A DNA stretch of 58,455 nt. Origin: Gnetum montanum. Its lineage: Eukaryota > Streptophyta > Gnetopsida > Gnetales > Gnetaceae. The notes beneath the pieces were generated by a model. It was given only the letters and a program-made list of their open reading frames with translations, was not told where the DNA came from and made no database searches. Shown piece after piece: positions 32,441 to 44,723 of this stretch. Each line of letters begins with the position of its first letter. Positions within the stretch are counted from its first letter, which is position 1. Position numbers and translations under genes: made by a program. The stretch spans positions 66,965 through 125,419 of the forward strand of contig MNCI01020816.1 of the NCBI GenBank assembly GCA_015680685.1. The letters are read 5' to 3'.

Positions 32441-33600
32441 AAATCATGTTAGATGTAATAAGGTTTTAGATAGGAATAATTGACCATATTGGCCAATTCA
32501 TTTTCATCCATGTCTGCTATTCTGAAGGTTCCATTGCCATAGGCCTTGGTGATTAAGAAACGCCCTTCCCAATTGGTTGAGAATTTGTCTACACGCTCAC
32601 ATTCAACTTTGAGGACCAAGTCTTCCTTCTTGATCTTTTATTTGTTTAGGTCAAGGTGGTATTGTTACTTCTACCTCTCCTAGTATTGCTTAATGTGAGC
32701 AAGTGTTTGCACTTGTTTCACTTCCATTGAGTCCAAGTCCATGGCACATAGCTCCTTATTCTATTCATCATTGATGAAGTCTGATAGGACTACCCTTAGT
32801 GATGGAACCTATAATTCATGAGGCAAAATAGCTTTAGAACCATAAACTAGGCTATATGGTGTTATACTAGTTGCAATCCAATAGGTTATTTAATAGGCCT
32901 AAAGTGCATGGATAAGCTGCTCATGTCATTTGTGTTTGTTGTTATTCAGCATATTTTTTAGCAAGTTTATGATGGCCTTGTCGCTAACTTTAGCTTGTCC
33001 ATTGTCTTGAGAATAGTAAGGTGATAAAAAGAAATTTTTAATGCCTAGGTCTTGACAAAAGGCTTTCATTTCCTAGCTACTAAACTATTATCCATTATCT
33101 GTGACTACGGTCATAGGTATGCCAAAATGGACTACTATGTTATCAAGTATAAATCTATAGAATTTTTGAGATGTTTTCCTAAGGGAAATAGCTTCAACCC
33201 ACTTTTTGAAGTATTCAGTTACAATGATGATGAAGCTAAGCCCTACAGAGGACTTAGGCATTATAGTTTTAATGATATCCAACCTCCATCATTGAAATGG
33301 CCAAGTTATCTAAGTAGTGTGTAACTCAAGTGGTGGCACATGTATTAGGTTACTATGCCATTGAGAAGTGTCATAGGTCTTGACCTTCTTCAAGTAATTT
33401 TTTTCCATATAAGGCTAGTAATAGCCTAGCCATCAAATCTTAGCAACCATGGCTCTAGGTCCTATATATCCTTCACATACACCCTCATGAACTTGCTCAA
33501 GAACTACACAGGCTTCAATTTTTTCTAAGAAAACTAATAATATACCATCATAAGATCATCAACATAGTGTGTTATTAGCTATGATGGCATACTATTTTTA
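32441..33600 (-). pseudogene. Integrase remnant of element E
   Basis: Best preserved at 33282-33088: DIIKTIMPKSSVGLSFIIIV then TEYFKKWVEAISL and FGIPMTVVTDNG, the central part of the gypsy integrase core with two of the catalytic acids. Downstream YYSQDNGQAKVSDKAI shows the third catalytic position, normally Glu in NGQxE, changed to Lys (codon 32991-32989). Further down TPYSLVYGSKAILP and a C-terminal tail (RFLITKAYGNGTFRIADMD) follow, with many stops. The upstream zinc-binding part is barely readable (33.5-33.3 kb). Inactive. Confidence 0.75.
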
Positions 33601-33690
33601 TCTTTTACATACAACATCCTTTTGAGAAGTAGTCAGGCCTTATGAAGATTCACCATGCATGAGGTAAAACTTGATATCGTCATACCATTC

Positions 33691-34158
33691 TTATGGAGGG
33701 GTGATACTGATGGAGGCTACAAAGTTACCCTTAGCATTTTGCATGATGGGAATAACATAGTCCATGGTTAAGATAGGTAACTTATTAAACACGTCAAGCA
33801 TCACACTTAAAGCTAAGGTTGCAATGGAATCAACTAGTGTGTTCTTGATTCGAGTTGCATGTTGGATATTAATGTCTATAAATTGTTGCATAAGTTTCTT
33901 TCCTAAGTCATAATAAGGTTGCAAATGTTTGGCTTTGCATGTATAAACCTCTATTACTTGCTTAACCATAAGTCGTGAATCATCTTTAATTGTTAAGCAC
34001 TCAATTCCTTGGTTATGGGCTACCATCATTCCCTTAATCAATTCTTCATACTTCTCTACATTGTTAGTACATGGAAATTTGAAATGGTAAGTGAAGGTTT
34101 GGATTTTACTAGAATGGAGTGTCATGATGGTAGTAGCATTGGTCCTATGGCTAGTCAA
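33691..34158 (-). pseudogene. Second (plant Tat-type) RNase H domain of element E
   Basis: The 155-aa ORF contains FKFPCTNNVEKYEELIKGMM, then GIECLTIKDDSRLMVKQV, then LQPYYDLGKKL and IKNTLVDSIATLA, matching in order the RNase H fold of Tat elements (TNN-AEYEALI, GDSxLV, NxxADALATLA). The catalytic Glu (EELI) and Asp (KDDS) remain; the last Asp (ADALA) has become Ser. Reading continues upstream with stops to the first RNase H. Confidence 0.75.
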
Positions 34159-34379
34159 AGTGCATGACTACCTCATAGCCCTCAAGTACATTACTAACAA
34201 TGTTAACATGCTTGTCTAAGAATTTGGGGTCTATGGCTGCATGGGCTTCTATCAGTAAAGTAATAACTTGCATGATTATTACATGGCCTTTTGTTGATAC
34301 TTGAGAAATGTAATGGAGTTCAAATCAACTACAATGAGCAATATGACTATTTTCATAGATGTTTATTGTTATAACTCTA

Positions 34380-35072
34380 AGTACATTATCTTTGCAAATG
34401 ATGTTGACCTACCTCCTAAAGAGGTAGGACCACCACTTCTTCAATGAAAATACCATGGCTAGAAAATGCTTCTCTACTTTGATGTATCAAGTCTTGTGGC
34501 CAATTAATGCATGGCTTAGGTAGTATACAGGAAGTTCTACTCCATCATCTCATTTTGATAAAGCAAAGAGGTAATGAATATGTAAAAGATAGCAAGGTAG
34601 GTTTTAAAAGGTTTATCCTCTTCTGGTGGATAGACCATTGGTAATTGTGCCAACTTTTTCTTAAGGTTTTCAAAGGCTTCTTGGCATTGAGCTATCCACT
34701 CATAGTGAACTCCTTTCTTAAGTGTTTCATGGATTGTAACTTATCTATAAGCCTAGTAATAAACCTATGGATAAATTGTAATCTATGTTGCAATCCGTGA
34801 AGCTTCTAAAGATTAGTTGGTGCTACCAAGTTGGATATAACTTTAACCTTATCAGGATCAACACACATTCTCACTTTAGACATACAAAGCCAATCATCTT
34901 ACTAGTTTTGACACCAAAGACACACTTCTTGAGGTTAAGCCTAAGCTCATATTTAAAACATCATTTCAACACAAGTTCAAGGTCATGCACATGGTCATTG
35001 ACCACTTTGGACTTAATGACTATATTATCTATATATTCATTAAGCAATCCTACCATATAGTCACTAAAGATA
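34380..35072 (-). pseudogene. RT second half and first RNase H of element E
   Basis: The frame 35143-34961 carries LLNEYIDNIVIKSK, the RT palm motif in which the catalytic YVDD has become YIDN (Asn codon 35026-35024), then HVHDLELVLK and KYELRLNLKKCVFGV, the usual continuation. At 34.6-34.4 kb ELPVYYLSHALIGHKT and VEKHFLAMVFSLKKW mark the connection/RNase H region. Stops are frequent. The RT is broken exactly at 35073 by element F. Confidence 0.75.
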
Positions 35073-36129
35073 TGAGGATTGTTAAACTTAGAAGGAAGGG
35101 ATGAATAAGTTCCACAAATTAAAAATTTGTTAAGACAAAGCACACACCAAATTTAATGTGGTTCCCCAAATTGGGTAGTTTACACTTGGAGGGTAGTTTG
35201 CAAGCACACCTCCAAACTTTGTTTCTCTCAAATGTGGTTTGAAGGGTACCACACCTTATACAAGCTCTAACCTCCACTCTAGAGTGATTTAACACTACGA
35301 ATCCACTCAACCCCACAAGGTCTCAACAAGCTTAGAATGTGGTTTCCAAGATCCCACAACCTTTACAACTTTAGCTCCACTTCAGAGTGTGATACTACAT
35401 AACCACACAATCTCGTAGGATCTCGACAAGCTTAAGAATGATGCCTTCATACAAGAAGCACATCCACTCTACAAGACAACAAGATAATAAAAAATTATAA
35501 GATAGGAATGCAAATAAACTTGTTGATGCTTGTACAATGAGGTACAACTCACTTTGATAAATTACAATAAATAAAACATAATACAATGAGAAACAACATA
35601 ACACTAATGCTAATTACAATGATTACTTGATATGACACTTGAAAGTACAACAGTGCTTGCCCATTTTTCAATGAGAATAAAGCCTTCTTATAGCCAATAT
35701 GTTTTTGAAATCCCCTCAAAATTCACGCAATGACTAGCTAACAATCACTAAAGACATCTTCTTTAAGACTAAGATGTCTTTCTACATCAAACCTTCATTT
35801 TGGAAAGATCTCTTTTTCAAGACTAAGATGTTTTTTTTCATCATACCTTCATTCTAGAAAGACATCTTTCTTTCCAAAAAGATGTTTTCTATTTTATAGA
35901 GATATTTTCTCTTATGTTGCTATCAATTCTGCCAAGATGTCTACTATTTCTTGAAGATTTCTTTCTTCAACTCACTTTGCACTTTGAAATCTTCATTCCT
36001 TATCCATGTTCTTGATTTTTTGCATGCCTTCTTGTCTTAATCCAAGTTCTTTCCCTACAAATACAAAAATAACACAACCATCCTTTTACTTCATTTTCCT
36101 TAACATTTTGACATACTAAAAGGTCAACA
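35073..36129 (-). repeat. 3' LTR of element F
   Basis: 1057 bp, plus-strand ends TGAGGATTG and GGTCAACA. Pairs with 46331-47411, sharing GAAGGGTACCACACC and later blocks. Contains repeated AGATGTCTT/AAGACATCTT words at about 35750-35960. Confidence 0.85.
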
Positions 36130-37290
36130 ATCTTCCCCTTTTTGGTGATGTTCAAAACTTAAGAAAATGGATTAGTAGACATGCAAATATATACTCTCCC
36201 TCTTTTTGAATAGCATCAAAAAGAATAAAGCACAGAAACTTAGCACTAAAAACAAAGAAATATATGAAGACATATAAATTCCTATCATAGTCAAGGACTA
36301 GGGTAAAGCATTGAGGTTCAAGGTAGTTCAATAGACTTAAAAAAATGAAATGATGCAAATGCAAAAGTAAAGATCAAAAGTACACCACATAGAGATGACA
36401 TAAAAAAACACCATTTATCTATAACTCATCCACAAACTATCATATAGCCAACTATTCACATGAATCTACAATTTTCATAACAATCATCTGTCAAGCACCA
36501 CATCAATCACATATGTGTAAAGTCTCAAAAATCACAAATATGAGAAAAAAAAAACTTCTTTCAATTTTTGGACATCAACAAAAAGAAGAGAAAAAATAGT
36601 TACTTGAGGTCTCTAATCACTGACATTGATCACATCCTCAAATTATAATCCCTCTATTGCTTTGAATGGATGATAAGTCTTCTCCTAATTGTCATTACTA
36701 CTATTGTTGTGTTAGCTAGATTGTTGCTCATCCTCATTAGAGGACTCAATTTGCTAGATATGAGCTGGCCAAGGATGAAGCTTCATTTTAAAATTGAGAT
36801 GAAGTTGGAGGATCTAGTTGCACTTGAGGCTATTGAGCTGGTACCGATTGGGATGTGAACCCAAGGATGCTCTTCATAGCCTACTACTCAAATGAGCTAG
36901 GAGCATCCGCTGATGAAGAAACTAAATGGATAGGTAGTGTAGGACCATGAAGCTTAGGCTACTGCATGGAAGCATGATGCTCCCCATGGACATGAGCTAG
37001 TGGTGCCTCAAGTTCTAAATTAGAATCCGTCCATAAGTCATAAGTAGGCAAAGGGTTGACTATTATAGAATGTCTTAGGGAAATAGGAACATCCTCCTCA
37101 TTGTAAGAAATAGAAGGAGTAATAACCTCTTTAAATACCTACCCATCAGAAGAAGGAGAAATGCCAGCTACATCCAACCTCTTACACACGTAAGAGAGGT
37201 TTCTCCCAAGCTTCTTGATGGCCCATGCAAAAGGTCAAAGAAGCTTCTTTAGTAAAGAATTGATCTAGGCACCAGTAGATTTTGATCTAC
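36130..37290 (-). other. 3' untranslated region of element F
   Basis: Starts beside the LTR with TCTTCCCCTTTTT, whose complement is purine-rich and sits where the polypurine tract is expected. AT-rich, no ORF of interest. Confidence 0.5.
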
Positions 37291-38232
37291 TCAGCTAAGG
37301 GATGCCTCCTTCATCTTCTTCTGTGATCTATTGTTGCATCTTACTTCAGCTACATTTGAAAGATTCCTTTTCTCAACATATTTCCTAAGGCTCCTATTGC
37401 CTTTGAGCAAAGGCATATCTAGAATAGGCACATCCTTTTGATAGATCAACAAAGTAATGAGGTAGGGATGCCTGAGGATTCTTTCCTTGACAAACAAACT
37501 TAACATGTCTTGATAGTTTGTATGCTCCAAATCTAATTATAGCCCTATGAGAAGAAAATAAAGCACATAGGCTTGGAGTGGTAGCAAATAATTGTAACTT
37601 TTCCCTTTTACCATAATGTTATACAATATGATAAGATATAAGGTAGAAGAATCAGGAATCATCATGCTCATCTCAACATGACGTCTGTCAAATGAAACAT
37701 CTTTTCCAAACAACATATTACAAAATTCATCATATCCTACAAGCATGATACTATTTGAATAAATGTCTTACATGGAAGCAATGGTTACCCAAAAGACATC
37801 AAAACTGTAGATCCCAAGGATTTCATTCACAACTTGGGGAGAGACCTTGATGAGAAGACCCCCAACCATGGAAGTGAATGCCCCAAAAATAGCATTTGTA
37901 GTAACAATATTGTAATAGAATTCTCTAATCAACACTTCAAGAACTAGAAAATTTATTGCAATGAAGGAGTCCTAGTTCAAAGCTTTAAAATAATCCATCA
38001 ATGTAGCTTGTCTATGAGCAGGGAAAGATAGAAGGCACTTAGAAATAATGCTTATGGTTTGAGTGGCCTCAAACCTATGTTGTATGCTTGTACTACAAAA
38101 TTGGGATAGGTAAGTGGGTGGCAAACTATTGGAACTTCCTCTTGATTTCTTCTTAGGTGGCTTCCTAGATGTTCCAACCTTTTTGAGGATCATCTCTAAT
38201 AAAATCATTACTAGCAATGGAGCCCTAGTCAT
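37291..38232 (-). pseudogene. Extra (env-like/plant transposon protein) ORF of element F
   Basis: Starts MTRAPLLVMILLEMI with a basic run (KPPKKKSRGSS). It continues through stops as LIREFYYNIV, then MVGGLLIKVSPQVVNEILGI, then YDEFCNMLFGKDVSF, and SSTLYLIILYNIMVKGKSYN followed by a hydrophobic stretch, ending near 37291 in a basic tail. The order REFYxN, a VxGxxIxVSPxxxNEILG helix, then a hydrophobic LYLIxLYxxMxG segment is that of the putative plant transposon-protein domain found as an extra ORF downstream of pol in some plant LTR elements. Function in the family is unknown. Assignment is from memory of motifs. Confidence 0.5.
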
Positions 38233-38696
38233 TTCTGTAAGGTCAAATGAAAGAATATGACAAAGAAATGAGGGTTTTGACTTTAATAGTGGTAGTAAAC
38301 AAGGGCTTTGAATGAAAAATAAGATGTCTTTTATAGAAGGAAGATGTCTTATTCACATTTTAAAATCATAGTACATGTCTTTCATATACAGTAGATGTAT
38401 TTCATGCAAAGCCAAGAAAATCAAAGAGACATCTTTGTTTATGAGTAGTCATCTTCATGTAGATGTCTTTCATTTAGAGTATACATCTTTGCAAAAATAG
38501 GATGTGGTTGTGGAAAAGCTACCAATGGACAAAAGTCTTAATAGATGCTCATAAAAACAAAACCTAACCTCTACTTACCTACTATTTAATCAAAAGATTA
38601 TGGTATTCATAAAGCTATAGAAGGAATTTTCTCTTTTGAGGATTCTTTTCTCAACTAAATTTCTTTAATGTCCAAGGCTTGGCTTCCTCTTATGAA
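38233..38696 (-). other. Spacer of element F with AGATGTCTT words
   Basis: 38320-38510 repeats AGATGTCTTT and its complement at least six times, like the LTRs, although it lies outside them. No ORF. Confidence 0.6.
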
Positions 38697-38701
38697 TCTA
38701 T

Positions 38702-39977
38702 TATGGATCATTGAACTTAGAAGGCGGGGATGAATAATTTCTCCAAATTAAAACTTTGTAACACAAAAGCACACACAGTGAATTTAACATAGTTCCCCAA
38801 CTTGGGTAGTTCACACTCAGAGGATAGATTGCTAGCACACCTCCAAACTTTATTGCTCTCAAAATGTGGTTGAAGGGTCCACACCCTATATAGTCTTCAA
38901 GTCCTAGTCCAGAGTGTTATGCCACAACACCAACCACTCAATCCTACAAGGTCTCATCAAGCTTGGAATATGGTTTTTAGGCTTCCATAATCTTTACAAC
39001 CTTGATCTCCACTCCAAAGTGTTGTACTGCAGCACTAACAACTCAATCCTACATGATCCCAACAAGCTCAAAAAATATGCCTCCCTGCAAGAAGCACATC
39101 AACCCTGCAAGACAACAAGAGAATAACAATTACAAGGGATGAATGTAACTTATTTTTCTTATGCTTGTACTTTGAGGTACAGCACACTTTACAATGAATA
39201 AATGATAATATAATGAAGAGCAATAGAGATTATAATGACAAATAAATGATTTAACAATGATTGCACATAATCTTGCATATTTCCCAAAGCATATGATGTC
39301 TTCTTATAGTTTTCATGCTTCTAAATCCATCTTGGAACTCATGTAATGGCTAGGAAATGATCACTAATGGTCATGAAAGATGTCTTCTTCATGCCTAAGA
39401 CATTTTTCTAAATTTTCCTTCTATTCTCAAAAGACATCTTTGTCTAGGAAAGATGTCTCTTTGAAATCTCCATTCTGGAAGACATCTTTATTTGGAGAAA
39501 TACATCTTTCTAAAACTAGCCTATATTCTATGAATATGTCTTTGCCTAATGGAAGATGTCTTTGCTTTCGGAAAGACATTTGTTGTTTCTTGAAGATGTC
39601 TTTGTGTGTGTTTACTCTAATTCTTCCAAGATGTCCAATGTTTCTTAGAGATGTTTTTCTTCATCTTTCTTTATCCTTTAAATTCATCATTCATTGTTCA
39701 CAACCTAAATCTTCCACATTCTTTTATAGTGATAACTTTTCTTGTATAGTATCAATTCCTTGTCCATGTTCTTTGGAATTCTTGCATGTTTGTTTAATAC
39801 CTTCTAGATGGCCATTTCCTCTAAGCTCTAGACTAGTTCATTTCTTATCATTTACATAGGCGTTAGCTCATCTTGGTTTCCCATGTACGTTGTCTTGCAA
39901 ACAAAATAATCACACAACCATGCAAAAAACCTTTAACTCCATTTTACTTAACATTTTGATACACCAAAATGTCCACA
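38702..39977 (-). repeat. 3' LTR of element G
   Basis: 1276 bp. Plus-strand ends TATGGATC (TG changed to TA) and GTCCACA. Includes many AGATGTCTT/AAGACATCTT words at 39370-39660, which create the 159-aa ORF 39380-39859. Confidence 0.9.
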
Positions 39978-42257
39978 ATATTCTCGTTTTTGATGATGTT
40001 CAAAACTTAAGAAAATGGGTTATTGATCATCCAAATAAAACCATACTACTCTTTCCCTTTTTGAATAGTGGCAAAAAGGATTAAGGACAAAAACTTAGTT
40101 CTAAAGAGATATCATAAAGGAACAATAGATAACAAAATATAATCCCAAACATATATAGTGATGCAAGAAAATTAATTTAATGAGTACACATTTTCTACCA
40201 CTAAGTTCCATGAAGATGTGCCCTTAATTTGTCAAGAACTGATCCAAGTCTTCCAAGTGATATTCAAATTTGAGGCATGAAGTGAAGTATAGGCATTGAA
40301 GATTAAGTAACCTATCTCTAAATACAAAAGTCATTAGTAGTTTGCATTGCATGGTTCTTTCATTTTCTAATATTTTCCATCCTTTTAAAAACATTATGGT
40401 AGTATAGCAATACTAAGTGAAACCATCCATGGAAAATTCTTAATTCTTCATCTTAAGGCAAACTATTTAATAGATGATTCAATAAAAATTGTATATACTT
40501 TGCCAAAAATGATCATGGTCTTGCTCATAACCTCAATGATATATTTTACAAAAGATAGGCATTTCTCACTTCAACTTATGATTGAATATCAAATAGGTAG
40601 GCTAAAGATACATTAAGATTTACTCTTATTAGTTCAAAAACAAAGGAGCTACACATAAGTTTCATGCTAAATACCAAAGATAAATTAGATGAGAAATCTA
40701 TCTAAGTGCCCCCATTAAGACTTGTATCTCTTAATCAAACATTGCTAAAATTTACAAAGGGATAGGAAACTAACACAAAAAATCATAGATAGGCATTTGT
40801 ATAAAGTAATACAACAAGCACAACACAACCATTTTTCAAACATAACTCATATACCGTTTTTTTACCAAATGATATTAGGAACATAAATTCAAGACACAAT
40901 CATCCACTTAAAAATACTTCTTAAAGACCTTTTCTTACTCATTTTGTAATATCTTGCTATTTTAGTGTTTCTTGGCTCAAGTCTCCAAAGACTCCCCCTA
41001 CATTGATGTCCTTCAAGATGATGATGGATAATTAGGAGTAAGCTCTCCCTACACATGGGCAAATTTTCTTGGGCCTTTAAAATCAACTTGTAAATCATCA
41101 AAGTATTACAACTATAATTCACTATTAAGATTCAATGTGGAGACTAATGTTTCCAAATCATAATATTTTAGGGATATTTCTTATCTTCTAAATAGAAAAA
41201 ATATTCCAAAGGACATAAGCTTAAGATTGGATCATCACAATAAGTTCAAATTAAGCAAGATTGAATGCAAGATAAGAAGCCATTACAAGTGCTACACTAT
41301 AAATCTTCACAAAACCCAACTATATCAATATCATGAATGAATGCAAGAGATTCTCTAGACACTTATTCCATGATTATTTTAATCTAGAAAAGGCAAAAAT
41401 ACGTTTGGACTACTTAAACATTATTTTTATTAACTAGCAAGAAAAAAGATGGAAAAATTACCCTAACTTACCTTGCTTTCAAGGAAGAGGAGAAGATTAA
41501 TGGAATTTGAGATGATTTCCCCTATCATGAAGTACCTCCTTGTCCTTGAGTTCTCTCTCATTAGATTGTATATGTGATGTTTCTATTTGTTCATGCTCTT
41601 TATGATAGAACCTCTGATCACCTATTGCATCATTTTCAATTCTCCACCTCTCTTCATTCTCACTTATTGGTACCTACACAATTTCCTTACTAAAGCCTTT
41701 TTGACAAGACCAAGTACTAATCTTATTTTAATCATCATGAGTATAATTAAGAGTTCTCTTACAACCATAATTTTTACACACAAATAAAGTATTATCCTCA
41801 TGATCAAAATTATCAAACGTTACTATACTTAAACTTGAGCTTGAATCTTCATGTGTTACTTCCTCAAAATTCTTTGGTTGATTTTTAGAAGTCTCCTCTT
41901 GTTGAACCTTGCAGAAATCCTTATTAAAAGAGGTTAGTGGTTGAATCTCAAATTTTATGTTTCAAATCTCTTCTTTCATTTTAGCATGAATAGAATCTAG
42001 CCTAGAAAGTGCTAGTTTCTTTGCCTTCCTAATCAAATGATATAAAAGAAAAATTTCTTCTTTAAATTTACTATACCTCTTGTCACACTTACCATCTTGT
42101 TTAGCCATATGTGAGGAATTTTCATCGATAAGTGCCATGCATATGAGATGTGAATCTTTGAAAGAACTACATGCTTCTTCTTCACTATGATCACCATCAT
42201 CCCAACTTGTATAAAAGTTGGTCTTTTCAGTTTTTCATCATTGGATCTATTCTTTCA
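39978..42257 (-). other. Internal region of element G after gag
   Basis: Minus-strand frames continue from gag for about 500 bp with Glu/Lys/Ser-rich, coiled-coil-like reading (around 42.1-41.75 kb). Then nothing recognisable follows. ORFs 40889-41122 and 41587-41787 have no domain. No protease, integrase or RT motif seen. Confidence 0.6.
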
Positions 42258-43189
42258 CTATACCTTGCTAGCACTTGGATCACTAGGGCATTCGAAGGCC
42301 ATATGGCCTCTTCCTCCACAAACCCAACATTCTATAGAAGAGAAATATAAGTTAGAAGCATTTAAAAATTTTTTACCTCTATCTATATCTCTAAAAATAC
42401 TAGGTCTTTGCTGAGATGCTCCCTTGTTTCTTCTTGTAAGCAAACATTGTAGTGTTCTTGAGAGAAGGGCACTCTTATCTTCATTGTCATCATCATGCTC
42501 ATTTAACTCCTTCTCCTTGGAGATAGTCTTTGTAGCAATAGGTCTTTCTTTGATTTCTCCTTCACTTATGAGATTCATTTCACAAGAAATGAGAGTGGTT
42601 TGAAGCTTTTTAAATTTTAGTGTTAAGAAATTTTTTATTTCCTCCATTGTGATGACCTTTAGTCTAAACCCCAATTGTAGAATTTTGATCATTTTGATGA
42701 TGACATCACTTTCAAGAAAATCCTTTCCTATTCCTCTAATAGCTACAATAAGATCATTAGCTCTAGAGAAATAATCCTTTATTTTCTCACCTTTACTCAT
42801 TTTGATTTTATCATACTTACTTTCTAAAACTAATAATTTTGATTACTTAACAATAGATGTTCCCTCATAAGTAGCTTCTAAAGTTTGTCAAATTTCTTTT
42901 GCCATTTTACATCCTGCTACTCTATTAAATTCAAATTTATTCAATTCACAATATAAATAATTTTTTTTTCTTTTGAATCAAACATAAACTTATCCTTTTC
43001 CTCTTATGTCCATTTTTTGCAAGGCTTAATGATGTTGATGGTGTTGTTAATAGGCAAAGTGTAGCCTTCAAGGATTAACTCTCATACTTCAAACTCCATG
43101 GATTGAAAGAACCCTTCCAATATTTCTTTCCAATAGGCAAAGTTAAATACATTGAACATGGATGGCTTTGTGTAAGATGTCTCCTCCAT
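42258..43189 (-). pseudogene. Copia-type gag of element G
   Basis: Starts MEETSYTKPSMFN at 43189 with AYWKEILEGFFQSMEFEV, the DUF4219/UBN2 beginning of copia gag proteins. Stops interrupt it until 42800. Then 180 codons are open: MSKGEKIKDYFSRANDLI, ESDVIIKMIKIL, EKELNEHDD, and at about residues 158-171 the knuckle CWVCGGRGHMAFEC (C-x2-C-x4-H-x4-C), intact. Stops upstream make the full protein impossible. Role in the family: capsid, RNA binding. Confidence 0.85.
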
Positions 43190-43230
43190 TGGTCACTCTT
43201 AAAGTTAATGATGATAAAGAAGAGTATCAA

Positions 43231-43242
43231 GCTCCAATACCA
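43231..43242 (-). other. Primer-binding site of element G
   Basis: Minus-strand TGGTATTGGAGC, two bases after the LTR, is the initiator-Met tRNA site TGGTATCAGAGC with two changes. Confidence 0.75.
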
Positions 43243-43244
43243 CT

Positions 43245-44514
43245 TGTGGATCATTGAACTGGTGGGGGATGAATAAGTTCCCTAAATTAAATCTTTGTAA
43301 CGCAAAAGTACATACATTGAATTTAATGTAGTTTCCCGACTTGGGTAGTCCACACTCAGAGGGTAGATTGCTAGTATACCTCTAAACTTTGTTGCTCTCA
43401 AAATGTGGTTGAAGGATTTACACCTTGTATAGTCTTCAAGCCCCACTCTAGATTGTTGCACTACAACACCAGCCACTCAACCTCACAAGGTCTATCAGGC
43501 TTGGAATGTGATTTCTAGGCTTCCACAACCTTTACAACATTAAGCTCTACTCTAGAGTTTTGTACTACAGTAACAACAACTCAATCCCACATGATCCCAA
43601 CAAGCCTAAGGAAGATGCCTTCCCACAATAATCACATTAACCCATAGGATAACAAGAGTACAACAATTACAAGGTATGAATGCAACTTAGTTTATTGATC
43701 CTTGTACTTTGAAGTAAATCACACTTTACAATGAACAAATGATAATACAATGAAGAGCAATAGATATTACAATGATAAACAAATGATTTGACAATGATTA
43801 TACACAAGATTGCACATTTCCCAATGCATATGATGTCTTCTTATAGCTACCATGTTTCTAAATCAATATTGGAACTTGTGCAATGCCTAGGCAATGGTCA
43901 CTAATGATTATTGAAGATGTCTTCTTCATGCCTAAGACATCTTTTTAAATTTTCCTTCTATTTTGGGAAGACATCTTTGTCTGGGAAAGACATCTCTCTA
44001 AAATCTCCATTCTAAAATATGTCTTTATCTAGAGAAAGACATCTTTCTGGAACTAGCCTATATTCTGTGAAGACATATTTACCTGATGGAAGATATCTCT
44101 ACCTAGGGAAAAATGTCTACTATTTCTTGAAGATGTCTTTACCTATGTTCACTCTAATTCTACCAAGACATCTGCTATTTCTCAACGACATCTTTCTTCA
44201 ACTTTCTTTGTCCTTTGAATTCATTGTTCCTTGTTCACAACCTTGATCTTCCACATGCTTTGATAATGATAACTTTTCTTGTACAATATATGGTCCTTGT
44301 CCACATTCTTTGGAATTCTTGCATTTTTGTTTGAGACTTTGTGAATGATTTTTTCCTCTAAGCTCTAAACTAATTCATTTCTTGTCATTTACATAGACTT
44401 CAGCTCACCTTGATTTCCCATGTATGTTTTCCTACAAACATAATAACCACACAACCATGCAAACAACCTTTAACTCCATTTTACTTAAATTTTTGACACA
44501 CCAAAAGATCCACA
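43245..44514 (-). repeat. 5' LTR of element G
   Basis: 1270 bp with perfect terminal inverted repeat TGTGGATC/GATCCACA. AGATGTCTT-type words at 43910-44200. Confidence 0.92.
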
Positions 44515-44723
44515 TCTATTAGTGAGGATATCCTGATTCTCCTATTTCTACCTTTTAATTCTCCATTCTTTCCTTATTCCTTTACTCTTTTGAGTTGACA
44601 TCTAGTATCCCTTATGATCCTACAAAAAAACGTTTCTCGATGCACTTTGATAAGACCAAGTAGTCCTATGATATAACCAACTATTTGTATAATACTTAAG
44701 ATTGAAATCCCATTTTTTGTGCC

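Larger units (their letters stand above)
38702..44514 (-). mobile_element. Element G, copia-type gag-only LTR retrotransposon nested in F
   Basis: 5' LTR 44514-43245, primer site 43242-43231, gag 43189-42258, about 2.3 kb without recognisable pol, 3' LTR 39977-38702. Direct repeats TCTAT at 38697-38701 and 44515-44519 flank it exactly, which proves a transposition into F. Closely related to F by LTR and gag. Confidence 0.92.

Noticed and set aside
39380-39859. 159-aa ORF
   Set aside because: Lies inside the G LTR, made of AGATGTCTT words; a shorter version recurs at 44019-44246 in the other LTR.
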